Origin: Oscarella lobularis | Lineage: Eukaryota > Porifera > Homoscleromorpha > Homosclerophorida > Oscarellidae | DNA: 64,000 bases | NCBI RefSeq assembly: GCF_947507565.1 | Contig: NC_089180.1 | Span: forward strand, 1,364,001 to 1,428,000 | Direction: 5' to 3' | Part shown: piece by piece, positions 47,620-59,090 of the stretch | Layout of the letters: every line of letters starts with the position of its first letter | How positions within the stretch are numbered: position 1 is the first letter of the stretch | Notes under the pieces: model-generated | Told to the model about the DNA's origin: nothing | Databases searched by the model: none | Seen by the model: the letters and a program-made list of their open reading frames with translations, nothing else | Translations under genes and position numbers: made by a program

Positions 47620-49323
47620 GTGTGCTCTTTGCGCTTCTTTGTGTGTCGTGCTGTGCCGATCGCCCCCCGAAGTTGCGTACAATCGACATCCGCTACTCCG
47701 TTCGTCAGATTGTATTCTCCTACACAAGTACGTTTGTACGCTATTTCCAAAGAGAAAATTTATTCTGAAATTGAAGAAATGATTAAAGAATTTGGACGTG
47801 AGTTTGGACAAGATCTTACCGTCACAGAGAACACTGACGTAGACCATAATGAAGTTGGACTTACCGTCAAAAAAGAAGGAGAAATTCCTGGCTTACGCAA
47901 TCTTCCTGCTATATGTGCATCTGCAAAATCAAAGCCTGACTTTGTTGTCATATATTGTGAGGTGCCGGTTATGGTCATAGAATTGCAGTCTCCCTGCAAA
48001 TTCGAGAATGCAATCAGGCAAACGTACCTGTATGTTTTTGATCACCTTCGTCTCCTGCGCAATATCAGCACGACTTTCAAGAAGTGGAGTGGTTACCTTT
48101 ATGCGAAGCCTTCCAAACGTCACCAATGCCCTGAGAAGGAAGTCAATGGTTGCGTAACCCGCGTTGATATCAAGTGGCTGGATGAAGAATTAGCATTTGA
48201 AGTGACTTTTAAGCCACTGAAACTTGACGAATACAAGGCAAACACGAAGAAGCACTTGAAGAAGCAAATTGACGATCTTCGGCGTCATTTAGGTGCTGAA
48301 AAGCCACCTTTGCTGTTTGGCATTCCACTATCAGAAGGGTCGATTACCTTCCTCAACACGAAAATTGCAGCCGCCTTTTCTAAAACCGCCAATCCACCGG
48401 TTCCCAAAAAGCTAAAAACGTCATTAGAACAGTGGCCATCTCTAACGTCGATTATTGTTGCTGATAAGGATTGGGTATTCAAGTACATCTTTTCGGTGGT
48501 TGAGGAAAAAACAATTCGTGACCTAAGAGAATTCTCAGAGGAAATAGACGTTTCTGACTGTCAATTCCTGTTTCCAGATCCGAAGCGTTTCCGCATCTCT
48601 GACAAGGCCTTCTTCAGGTATCCACGTTTGCCCGCCTACCCTATGTCAAAGGAAGAAGTTCGAGAATGCTTTCATGACTATGCCAAGAGTGTTTCAGAAG
48701 CTCTGTCATCGATGCACAACCTTCTGAAATATGCGCATTGCGACGTGCGCATGGAAAACATCGTTTTCAAAGAAAAAGAAGGTTAGAAATGTGAAATGGC
48801 ACATTAAAGAGTCTAACTAAACTTGGTGTTTGGGTCAAATAGATGACACGGGAGAGTATTACGCGGTTTTAATAGATCTTGATCGATCAAGTCCAAGTCA
48901 ATGTCTAATGTCACCTAAGTACACTAAAGCCGGTGCAATGTACGAAGTGACAGGCCTCGTCGCATCACAAGTGACAAATGAAATGTTGGATTGGCGCCAA
49001 CTTGGAATACTTCTCACTTTCTGTCATCAAGATGTTGATATCAAGAAGTATCACAAACTGAAGCCGTCCGCAGAATCATTGACTGATCCTTACATCGGAG
49101 ACTTACTCAAAGGTAATGCCAAGTCTGACCTATATCATCATAAATTGATATAGTCTGCGCGAGATTAGGTGAGAAGAGCGATGTGGAGAGACTGCGCCTT
49201 CGCACGGAGCCTGGCAAGACTATTGGTCATGTGATCAAAGTAAGAGTTACCACGTGAACGTCTTTTAAATTTGAATTTGAATTTGTGCCCTTTTAGAATC
49301 GCCCCCCGCTTGAAGCAACGTCG
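47620..49323 (+). CDS. Crinkler-type effector-like protein: REase-fold + kinase (gene B)
   Basis: The open frame runs from about 47620 (no ATG; the first ATG is 47779, MIKEFGREFG) to 48780, followed by exons at about 48841-49108, 49154-49240 and the last NRPPLEATS ending near 49323. A nuclease-fold block reads PDFVVIYCEVPVMVIELQSP then AIRQTYLYVFDHLRLLRN (E-x-Q where E-x-K is usual). The kinase-like half has YAHCDVRMENIVFKE (HCD..N in place of HGD..N, about 48736) and, after an intron, YAVLIDLDRSS (DLD for DFG) and MLDWRQLGILLTFC. The exact start is uncertain: the 178-bp leader at 47529-47706 is repeated at the right edge of the window and may hold a first exon. Altered catalytic residues suggest a diverged or inactive kinase. 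Function unknown. Confidence 0.68.
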
Positions 49324-49485
49324 TGATATTCAACTTTCAGCAGCGTTACTCAATACTGATCGTTTTGCGCGTTGTGTGTGTGTGTGGTCAGTTGTGTGGT
49401 CGGTCCCACGCGTGCTAACGCGCGCTTTTTGCTCTTTTTTGGCTCGTACAGGCTACGTACACGCCCGCAGCACCAGAAAAAAGAG

Positions 49486-49518
49486 CTACTCTACTCCAAG
49501 TTACTTGGAGTAGAGTAG
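49486..49518. repeat. 33-bp near-perfect palindrome
   Basis: CTACTCTACTCCAAGT is followed immediately by its inverted copy TACTTGGAGTAGAGTAG, which would make a loopless hairpin. It lies about 160 bp after gene B. A related ACTCTACTCTA occurs at about 56170 just after gene D, so it may mark the 3' flanks of these genes. Confidence 0.9.
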
Positions 49519-49519
49519 T

Positions 49520-50527
49520 CGTTGAGTTTCGCGAGTCACGTAATTTAAGGGACCCCTTTCGGGAAACGACAAACGCCTTTAGCGCATAAGCGCAATTCGC
49601 TAGTTGCCGAAGGTCATCAAAGCGCCGCCGTCGACTAGTCTACTCGTCCTTTCCGGAGGATGAAACAGTGTAGCGACGTTCGTTGCGTGTTCGCGAGAAA
49701 ATAGTCATCGCTTGTCAAAGTCGAACGCACGGCAAAAATAGCGACGGTCAAATAACACTCTTACTTAAAGCGACGAGGAGCAGGGAGGAGTGTAGAGGCG
49801 AGCAGGGAGTCGAGCACGGCTCGTGTGGGGATTATCCGGGACGGGAACGTCGGGTAGATCCGGGACGCGAAGATTCATTGAAAAAAAAGCAGTCCTCTTT
49901 TGTAGGGCGCCGATTCGTCGCGACTACGATCGCGAACGAAAGACGTACGCAATGGCAGCAGAAGCGTGCAACGATCATCCAGTCAAGTCGTTCAGGCAAG
50001 GAAATGCGCTGAAAATCGTCATCACACGTACAAAGATTGTGGAAGGATAAAAAGACTAAAACGCCACCTTTGGCTAGAAAGCCGTGTCCCGACAGCTGTT
50101 GAAAGTGCAGGCGGATACGATATGCCGGTGCGACGACGGGAGCATTTCGTTTTCCTCGAAAAACCCGCTTTTTTCCCTTTAGGCGTGGCAGATGGGCGTG
50201 GCGGCGGATTGGAGACCGTGGGCGGCAAAGAAGGCGGGAATATTTTGAGCGAATACATGGCCGACGAAAAACTTTCTATCACAACAGTTATTATACTAGA
50301 GAATGATGGCCCGGTGTTCACCGTGTTGCCATCATGCAGAGCCTCCCATCGCTTACCGTACGCGAGTGCATAACATAGTGTGACGTCATAGTTTTTATGC
50401 TGTCACATATTCACGTTGTCATTACAGCCGTTAGCTACTACTAGTACAGCTCAGTCCTACCTACATACTGTAAATACAGTACTTGCATGATTGCTGTGTT
50501 TTCCTAATTAGGCGCTTTTCTGACGTA
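49520..50527. other. No gene recognised
   Basis: Several overlapping open frames (49683-50373) have low-complexity Arg-rich content and no recognisable motif. Confidence 0.5.
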
Positions 50528-51210
50528 CAGTACAGTGCGTGCCAGCATAAATGGCCACAAAACGCGCGCTAAGATCACTGTAGATCACTCGCTGCAAGAC
50601 ATACAGTGTCACTGTGTGTCAACGAAAATCACTCTAATGCCTATTTTAAACAGGGATGTCAGTTTGACTTTTGTGGGACGTACTCCCAAAGATTTAAATT
50701 TTTTGCAAGTTTAGCGCGCGCTAATTTTGTAAAGGAAAGAACATTTTCAAATTCGCCGATAATAAATTTCTAAACAATGCACGTGAGAAGCCATTTATAG
50801 AGTGAGTTTCTTTCTAACTTGATCCCTAACGGAAAAAAATGCATTTCTATTTACGTCACGTGACATCCGTTTCTTTCCACCGAATTACTGTATTGAAAAT
50901 CAAAGATAATGAAGTTTTAGAAAATGGTATAAAGTGATAGATGAGTTTATGAAAGCCGTCATATGTTGTTTGAAACTGGAAAAAAACGAACTTTTCTGTG
51001 TTCTTAGCAAAACGTATAGAAACGTTGTCTGCGGTGAAATCAAAACCGTTTTCTTACAAAATAGACGTAAATAGAAATGCTAGACTTCATTGGAAATCCT
51101 TGATGTGACGATCAAACGTCAAAACTACGCCAAATGTAAACTACGCTCTGAATTCCTCGCGCGCTACTAAAAGTCCCGTTTGGCCATTTATGCTGGCACG
51201 TACTGCACTG
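50528..51210. mobile_element. 683-bp Tc1/mariner-type MITE
   Basis: The termini are inverted repeats of about 26 bp: CAGTACAGTGCGTGCCAGCA at the left, and CAGTGCAGTACGTGCCAGCA reading inward from the right, both continuing TAAATGGCCA. They are flanked by TA on both sides (50526-50527 and 51211-51212). CAGT ends with a TA duplication are the Tc1/mariner signature. There is no transposase, so the element is non-autonomous. Confidence 0.85.
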
Positions 51211-51212
51211 TA

Positions 51213-52564
51213 TTTGATAATGTGCTCTGTATTTGAGGAGGACCTATGCATGTGTACGGGTCATATTTCCTGTTACCCGTACACGCGTACATACCCACCC
51301 ATATACTGTACATGTGACTGGATACTTTTGATTGTGACGTCAGAGCGTGACAATCAAAACTGTCGTTTCGGTTTCTCAGCGCATTTATAACACGGAAAAT
51401 AGCACAGATCAATTGGAAATAAGGGTTTCTACGCATTTTTTCCGATTATGAAAGAAAAAACGCTTTATTCGCGCCGTAAATCGCCTTTTTCGGGTCACCG
51501 TTTTGGGCCCCATGTCGCGCATGCGCTGTACGAAAAAAGGGTTTTTTAAGTTACGTCACAATACCGAGCGTGACGAACAGACATACAGACAGACAGACAG
51601 ACAGACAGACACTTCCGGCCCTAAGATCACGTTTGAGAGAGCCTCCCTCCGCCGTTATACGGGCTCCACCCGTACAACTCTGGTGGTCGGCTCCATTATA
51701 TTGGTTTTTATTGGATGGGCGTGGTCAGCATTATATCAGAGAGAGTTTGATTTACACTACTGCCTTAATTAAGGGTTAGGGTATATGTGCTAAGGGATCG
51801 GTTCTGCTGGCCTTAATTAAAACGAGTCGAAAACGTGTCCCACTTGAAGTGAAGACTCCAATTAAAATCCTGCAACATTGCTACTCTAGTCCAAAAGAAC
51901 ATTGTCTGGGCTCTTTATTCAACCTCCTTTCAAACGTGTCACAAAGTCTCACCTAAACGTCAAAGGAATGATATGCAAGACCCAATGGAGAAGCCACCGG
52001 AGGCTATTTATTAATTGAATGACTCACTTCCAAAGTTGTCTTTAGATTAGTTCTACGTATAGGAATCCAGAACGAGAGCTATGAAGGGCGCGGTTATCGA
52101 CTGCATATAAAGGTGAATGTTTGGGTACCGGTATGTGTTTTTTTACTTAGTTTGTTTGTTGTTTTATAGAACCGTTTTTCTGTCAATGAAAGGTGAAATT
52201 GGGACTGTGTGTTTCAAGGGATCAGATAAGTGTTTAATATATAACCTACGCGTTTTGTGGCTTTGGTCATTTTGTCTTTGGTAGGGGATGAACCTGTAAG
52301 AATGGGAAGGTATGTGGATGAGGGGTGGCTTTATTTACAGTGTTTCAGTCTTATATTTTAGACTACGGGGACTCTTTAGGGATTAATTAATCAATTAATC
52401 GATGTCTTTTTTCCTTTCTTACTTTACGGCTGCTACGAGTTTTTTTATTTAGATATAGGAGGGTTACGTGAACTTCAACTATAGAGAAGACATCAATGAG
52501 GCCGTTCATATCAATCGTAAATCAGTATGCCAAAAAACAGAAGAACAAAAGAGTGAATATGTTC
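51213..52564. other. No gene; (CAGA)n run and a shared repeat
   Basis: A CAGACAGA microsatellite lies at about 51578-51612. At 51932-51975 the sequence TGTCACAAAGTCTCACC..AAACGTCAAAGGAAT recurs in the same orientation at about 56516-56558, suggesting a repeat on both sides of genes C and D. Confidence 0.65.
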
Positions 52565-53283
52565 CTATTTAGGAAGTCCAGTAGCGGCCTCGCGAATTTT
52601 TCTCTTGTATCCGGCTAGAAAGTAGAGATCATGGCACTTGGAAAGCTCACTGTTTTTAAAACAAGGCCACACATAGCAATTGCCCAACTGCTCATACTTC
52701 GTCTCGTCTTGTTTGCCCGACCAATCAAAATCAACAAATTTAACAGAACCGCTGGAGCAGACAAGAATGTTGGGGCCTCGAAAATCTCCGTGGACATAGC
52801 CCTTGCTGTGAAGAACGTGCAGAGCTCTTTCCATACTTTCGATGACACGTTGGTAAGGCGCGCAGCTTGATGAGTGTGCAGCCACAGCTTTGATGTATTC
52901 GTCGAAATTCATAGCCTCTTCAACTTTCTCCATGACAACAATAGTGTATCCGTCAGCCTCTTCCACGTCAAACTTAGGAGCAATGCCGTTTTCATAGCAA
53001 TGCTGATGCACTTCTTCTGGGTACTTGATAGACAAGAATTTGACAATGCAGTTCACAGGCCCGTCTTTGCGCTCTTTGGCTTCGAAAACTCTGCTATTAA
53101 TCACATTCACGTATTCCAGTTGTGGATAACGATCCGGTTTTACGACAGGAAACGGCGAACTTGAACTAGCTTCTCCCGCTGTGGCACCAACGCGATCTCC
53201 CGGATCTCCCCCTTCGAGCGCGGACTCGTAAGTCGTAACTGGACTCGTAGCCGCCCGTTTCTCGTCCTCGTCAACGCCTCAAA
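52565..53283 (-). CDS. Crinkler-type kinase-like protein (gene C)
   Basis: A minus-strand open exon begins after an AG at about 53284 and stops at 52565-52567. After a Ser/Asp-rich lead (SPVTTYESALEGGDPGDRVG) the kinase-like domain shows VNCIVKFLSIKYPEEVHQHC (VxK Lys), YTIVVMEKVEEAMNFDEYI, ALHVLHSKGYVHGDFRGPNI (HGD..N, about 52800) and VKFVDFDWSGK (DFD, about 52730). Its kinase half clearly belongs with those of genes A and D, but no nuclease domain precedes it here. Upstream DNA (53284-53500) is Arg/Lys-codon rich and not convincing, so this may be a kinase-only member or a 5'-truncated copy. The frame is open. Confidence 0.68.
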
Positions 53284-53509
53284 ATCGTCTCGGTGAGTTT
53301 TTCGGGAATCGTAACTGCCACCGCGTTCACAGCAGGGCGGGCTCTCTTTCGTCCGCAAGCCTCTCCTCCTCTCCCGGGCACCCTTTCTTGATCTTCTCTC
53401 GCGTCTTCTTTTTTCTTCCCGCAAGCTTCCTGCTTCTTTTCTATTTTCGTGGTCCCTTCTCTCGCGAGCAGCAGTTCCTCGTTTCTCTTCCTCCTTTCCG
53501 TCTGTCTAC

Positions 53510-54105
53510 AATGACGTCACAAGCATGTGACCGCCGCCATTTTAGATGAGCTCTCCTGCCTCGAATCTTTAGTTTCGCTTCTTCGGCAGTAGCTCGAAAG
53601 CTTCTGTAGATGTAGCTAGACTAGGTTATCGAGCGCTTAAAGCGCAACTTAGCTCTTAGGAGGCTAAACGAATGTGGGCGTTCCTCTCATTCTCGCGTAA
53701 TTAGCCCTTTCTCACCCCAAACAGAAGCTATTGTTTTCGCATCTAGTAGTGTTATGACGTAATAAATTCGCTACGTTTTCGCTTGAGATGCGAAAATGAA
53801 TTTTTTGCTCATTGATTTCTCGGAAAAATGACAAAAATTGTGATGTTGGCCTAATTTTAAACGGAGAATTTGTTTATAAAAATAACAACTAGCTCAGAAA
53901 GAGATTTAGAGACTCTTTCTAAGAACGCTCGTCCTTCGTTGCGTGGGCGAGGTCACAATTTATCCCGCATTGTAGACAGACGGATCTCCGCTCTAGCGGG
54001 GTCTTTTTTTCAAGCTCCCGCAAACTGAAATAACCGCAAACCCTTCACCGATTTATCCGTCAACATGCGTCAAAAGCTCCACCTCCCTAAAACTCTCTAT
54101 TAGGA
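53510..54105. other. Intergenic, no gene seen
   Basis: Lies between the divergently oriented genes C and D. Contains a CRE-like TGACGTCA at 53512-53519; probably a shared promoter region. Confidence 0.45.
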
Positions 54106-54108
54106 AAA

Positions 54109-56103
54109 ATGGAAAAAATGGAAGAATTACTGAAAAGAATCGAAAGATTAGAGAAAGAAAAAGAAAAAAACGAAATATTAGAAAAAGAAAACAAAAAATT
54201 CGCAAAAGAAAACGAAGAATTGAAGAAACGAATGCACGCAGTGGAATTGGCAAAGGATGTTGCTGAGGTGACAGAGCTACTTCGAGATGTGGATCTATCC
54301 CAGACAAGTGAGTATTGTCTTATTGGAAAGTTTTATTAGTAGCGCGTCTTGTTTTCTAGGTGCCTCAGTACTGACTGTATCAGGTATAGAATGCTGTAAT
54401 TGTGCATGCCACGCATGACCTTCTGTACAGAAGCGTCAGCGATGGGAAGAGTTATTCATCACTATGAAAGTAATATGGCGAAATTCAATGAATTAAAGCC
54501 TAAATTAGGTTATCATTTTTCATTCCTATTTTATCACCGTTTGAGTAACTCGTTACTTAGCTGCAGAATTCCTGACTGAAATCGAGCAGCAAGAATTGCG
54601 TGAATTGACCGCCACTCTGAAGTCAGGAAGTAATGTACCTGATATTGCTATGGCCGATTTTGTAAACAATCTTTGACGTTTCTATAGAAGAGAAGTACGT
54701 TGACATGCTTTCAATAGTGAGCTGGTTTTTGTTTTTGGCATTCTATTTTATTTTTGTGTGTAGTCGAAGTGGCCTTCGACTATAGCAACTAACAACTTTG
54801 CTCGAGCCAGGTTTGCTGGAACAGAAATGCGAATTCCTGCATCTCTCTTCTGCGACGTCTTCAAAACGTATATGCCTCCAGAGATATCGGCCAGAGAAGA
54901 AGTTGACGATTCATTTTCGCGTCACTTTCAAAGGCTCCTATTTTACTCAAATTGTCAATACAAAGACAAGAAGGGAAAAATAGTCAAAGAGGAGATGAAA
55001 CTTAATCTATCAATTGTGAAGCTTCTCTTATCTGGCGACATTGAAATAAGCGAGCAGGTCAAAGTGCAATCTTATGCTGTTGATGGTGCTGTCAAGTTCC
55101 TTGAGAAGAGCATCAAAGATTGGCTTTTTCATGCATTTCTGGAGTGCAAAATAGCCGTTGGCCAGGGTGATCCTCGTATTCAAGGAGTGGCTTATGTGAA
55201 GAATGCAGGTGATCCGATTGTTGCGGAGGTAATTTATGATCAATGAGTGAGAGTAAATTTACCGTCTGCGTCTCTCTGTAGGGTAAGGTCTGGTTATTAC
55301 CTCCTTCTCTCGTCTTGGCATGGCGCGAGTTTGAGGTCGATATTTATGGGACAGTTACCCTTCAACCCCAGCATAGAGAAAAGAAAGGCGAAGTAGGAAT
55401 TGCATGTTCGCACTTGGCACACTTCTCGCTAACGAATGCAGAAGTGGCGAAAGCCATGGTTTGTTGGCTAAAGGGAATGCTTGAGGAACTTAAACAAAAA
55501 CGCGTGGAACCGGCTCGTCAGAAGTTTCCTCTCATTGCTGAATACGAAGACGACGAAGGACGAAAGTTTCCGCTTACCTTCACGGAGCACATTCGTGACA
55601 ACGTCTTCAGCGCTACTGCAACTACTGGTTCTGTAGAAGAAGGCCGTATTGTCAAATTCGTTGGTCGCTACGGAAAGGAAGTGCATAAGCTTTGCGCTGA
55701 CAATGACTTTGCTCCTGCTCTCTACTCCTGTCAGTTTCTTCCTGAACATTCGGTTTGGATGCTAGTCATGGCCAAGGACGACGGCTTCCGTACCCTCAAA
55801 AGTGCCCTTGATGATCAAACAGTGCAGAAGCCGGCTGCAGTAAAAGAAAATCTAAAGAATGCCCTCGAGTGCATTCACAGAAACGCATATGTTCATGGTG
55901 ACTTTCGATCTCCCAACATACTAGTTAACAACGATGGCGAGGTGAAGCTCATTGACTTTGATTGGTCGGGAAAAGAAGCCTCAGTTTACTATCCTGTACC
56001 TCTCAACGACGGAATCGATTGGCCAAAAGGAGCAGCGTTTGATCAGCGCATACGTAAGGAGCACGATTGCTTCTTCCTGGAGAAGCACTTGTCTCGGCTA
56101 TGA
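54109..56103 (+). CDS. Crinkler-type effector-like protein: coiled coil + REase-fold + kinase (gene D)
   Basis: The ATG at 54109 opens a Glu/Lys coiled coil (LLKRIERLEKEKEKNEILEK). Short exons follow near 54361, 54430 (ASAMGRVIHHYESNMAKFNE) and 54563 (AEFLTEIEQQELRELTATLK). The next exon runs from about 54765 to 55229 and carries the nuclease-like block WLFHAFLECKIAVGQGDPRI (E-x-K at about 55145). It joins at 55229/55282 to GKVWLLPPSLVLAWREFEVD, then TVTLQPQHREK. The kinase part has GRIVKFVGRYGKEVHKLC, AYVHGDFRSPNILV (HGD..N, about 55890), VKLIDFDWSGKEA (DFD) and ends EKHLSRL at 56101-56103. All key residues are present. Exon linkage around 54660-54765 is uncertain because a stop follows MADFVNNL unless the GTAAAC there is used as a donor. 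The function is inferred only from family resemblance. Confidence 0.75.
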
Positions 56104-56159
56104 ATGTCAATTGCTCTGCTATTATACTGTCTACTTATCATTTTAGAGTTGTAGCGCTC

Positions 56160-57595
56160 GTGAGCGTACTCTACTCTATTGTCTCAAACACTTTCGCGTC
56201 TAAACCGTAGAAATACAGTACTACTAAGCAAATAGACTTATAGGTCCTTTGCTGTCGACTACTCACCCTGCCAAATCATGAGACAAAAATTGCCCTGATA
56301 AGGATGGAGTTTCTGAGTGCAGAAAATTATTTTAGCCAAAGAACAGTTTGTGCCTAAAAATTGTGGATTTCTTTCAAGCGAATACAAAAAGGCAATATTT
56401 AATTAGAATCTATAATTAATTGATTTGCCTTCAAATAAATTTTAAATACAGTCAGCTTCCTTCTCCCAGGAAGGCGGCAGAAAAGATACAAACTTCCCCC
56501 TCTGGCTCCTGCAAACATGTCACAAAGTCTCACCAAAACGTCAAAGGAATCATATCACGTGGACATCTATGGACCATAAGTATAGGAATCCATTTCTAAA
56601 TCTAGCTTTAAGGTGGTAATGGGGGTAGCGGGGGTTTCAGCGTTAAAAAAATAGCTAACGCTCAAAAAATATTTTTAAGTATGTTCTATCTATTGGCCGA
56701 GAAGTGGTTCTGTTCTCGCAAAGGAACGCATGGAATTTCCGGTCTAACAAGAGGAGGTCCTAAACTAGCGCGCTATAGGCCCACTTTGAGCCTCAGTGGC
56801 ACAAGACTCTTGAGTGTGAAAAAAGTAACTAACCCTCGAAGAATACTTCAAAGTATTCTCTATCTATTCCCCAAGAAGTTGCTTCGATAATTGTAATGGA
56901 ACGCATGGAACGTCCGGTTAAAAAGAGGCGGTCCTTTACTAGTGCGCTAGAAGCCAAACTTCAACCCCGCCCACGCGCGACATTGAAAACGACCAAATAG
57001 CAATTTTCGGCGAACGTTTTCGAAAATTTGGGGCGATTTCGAGCATAACCCAGCACACAGTCTCGATCGCAAGGCCCGAAACTAGTGCATAGTGTCGGCG
57101 ATTTTTCGATTAGGGACTTTAGTCGCGAAATACGGCCGTTTTTTGAGAGAATGGTGCGTCGGGCTTCGAGATTTTTTGCAAAATCGTGCTATAACTCACG
57201 AAAGGAGCGACAAATCGAAAAAGCGAAGACACTATGCACTAGTTTCGGGCCTTGCGATCGCGATCGTATGCGGCTTTCGGGCCGAAATCGCTTCCCATGA
57301 GAGAAAACGTTCGCGAAAATTACCTAGTCGTCGTTTTCAGTCGCCATTTTCCCTGTTGGTATCGCGAACCGACGCGGATTCGTCTTCATCGCGGAACGTT
57401 AGCGCGATGCAAGGGCGTCACCGCTACGTAACAGGAAGTATTAAATAACCGCTACATTAAAAAGGAAACGCCTTTCCTTAGCAACAGTTGCTATGCCCTG
57501 GGGGTACCCCTATTACCACCTGGTGGCGGCGCCCTGGTGGCTGTAGTGGCTGGTGTCACGTGAGGCGTGTGACGTCACATGCATAAGCTCCATTC
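56160..57595. repeat. Repeat-rich spacer: tandem duplication and long hairpin
   Basis: 56653-56783 and 56828-56960 are a degenerate tandem duplication (TCTATCTATT, GGAACGCATGGAA, AGAGG.GGTCCT and CTAG.GCGCTA recur in order). 57065-57111 and 57213-57259 are inverted repeats matching at 44 of 47 positions, starting GATCGCAAGGCCCGAAACTA, around a 101-bp loop. No coding capacity. Confidence 0.85.
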
Positions 57596-57598
57596 AAG

Positions 57599-59090
57599 AT
57601 GGCGGAGCAACCAAGTGGTCCCGATCCGAACAATGAAGGCCGGAAGCCCAAGCAAGGACGATACGAGGCGACAAAAGTGAGAAACGAATGACGCTATATT
57701 GTTGACAAGGAACAAATGCGTATCTATTTAGAACTCCTTTATGGCCGGCATTATGACTGGAGTAGGACGGTACGCAGGCTCGTCGATGGCCATTCTCGTC
57801 CTGGGTCTGGCTGTATTTGTCTATTCGACATTTGGTTTCCCGCCGCGGCCGCAGAGCTGGCGTCTAGCTTCGTCTATTGAAAACGGAGGAATTTATCCCG
57901 ACTTGCCGTTAAAAGAAAGAAAGCCCGTCATTAATCGTGCTGCAGAAGCTCAGAAATTCCTGTTCGATGTCGCCGCAGAAGGAGTATACACTGTTTTGGT
58001 AGGACCTCAAGGTTGCGGAAAAACACGCCTGCTCTTGGAAATTGTTCGAAATCAATCAGGTATTGTCTATGTAGAATACGAACCAGGCCGTCTGTTTGAC
58101 AACCTGCGGCGTGCCTTTGATCTCCGTCTTCCATCTGAAATGCTGCCAATAGGCTTTTCGTATATTCCTCTTCTCCGTCACCATTTGTCATACATCAACT
58201 GGGAACTTGGAAATGACGTAGATGACGCTTTACGTTTACTGATGGATGTAATTCTACCACAAGCGTCTTCTTACGATGCAAAAGCAGGACGACCTTTTGT
58301 TCTCATTATAGACGATATTAACAAAATGCTAAATCGGGTTGAAAAGGGGGAAAACGCGCTCCACAAACTGCAGGCAGCCCTAAAGAAAATAGCAGACAAA
58401 CTTTATATGCACGTGGTGCTGGTAGACTCTGCAGGTGAGGTGGTTTCACACTTAAGACAGAAAAGTGCAGCGTCAAGAATGCAAGTTATAGAAGTCGGTG
58501 ATGTTGACAGGGAGAATTCTATCTACTTGCTGTCATATCGAATCTCGAAGACGAATACGAGCCTATCTGCGTCTGACGTATATGAGGTCATCACTGGAGG
58601 GCGACTGTTGTTGATATGGACAGCAGTTAAGTGCATCGAAAGAGAACATGTGTCAACGATTCAAGCGGTCATGGATTGCGTTTCTGAGGAAATACCTGTC
58701 CGGCCAAACCTTAAAATATGCGGACTTGCCTACTACAACGAATCTTCTCTTAGTTGGATGGTAGTGAGGGACTTACTCGAAGGAGACGAGCTTATCGACA
58801 CTTTGGATACAAAGTACACCATGTCAAGTAGCTCATTTGAGTTTGACTTGATTTTCCGTTGTCTCGTTCAAAATGATATCATATATCAGCACCGTAATCA
58901 CAGTGTCACACTATACAGTAATTTGGTCAGAACCATCTTACGGAAAAGAATTTCTGATTCCAAATTGCACCTTGGAATAGTAGAAGAGATCAACCAAGAT
59001 AAACTGGAGCACAAAGTAGGGTCAGAAGAGGCCAAAGAATCCAAAGAAACAGAGGAAGTCAAGCTGGAGAAGGAAAAGTCTGAATTGTGA
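57599..59090 (+). CDS. Membrane-anchored P-loop (AAA+/STAND-like) ATPase
   Basis: Two exons, 57599-57676 (MAEQPSGPDPNNEGRKPKQG, basic) and 57732-59090, give about 479 aa. A single hydrophobic segment SSMAILVLGLAVFVYSTFGF (about residues 45-64) suggests a membrane anchor. The ATPase follows: Walker A VLVGPQGCGKTRLLLE (about 57995-58040), Walker B FVLIIDDINKM (about 58298) and VVLVDSAGEV as a candidate sensor strand. The C-terminal part is helical with winged-helix-like character, ending in a KE-rich tail (EEAKESKETEEVKLEKEKSE). The overall plan fits AAA+/STAND ATPases such as the ATPase domains found beside or within CR effectors, but I cannot place the family. The frame is open with no lesion. 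The gene lies 1.5 kb downstream of gene D on the same strand. Confidence 0.7.

Noticed and set aside
41909-59090. A bacterial restriction/kinase defence island, possibly contamination
   Set aside because: The genes contain 50-60 nt GT-AG introns and are interleaved with animal pseudogenes and transposons on the same scaffold.
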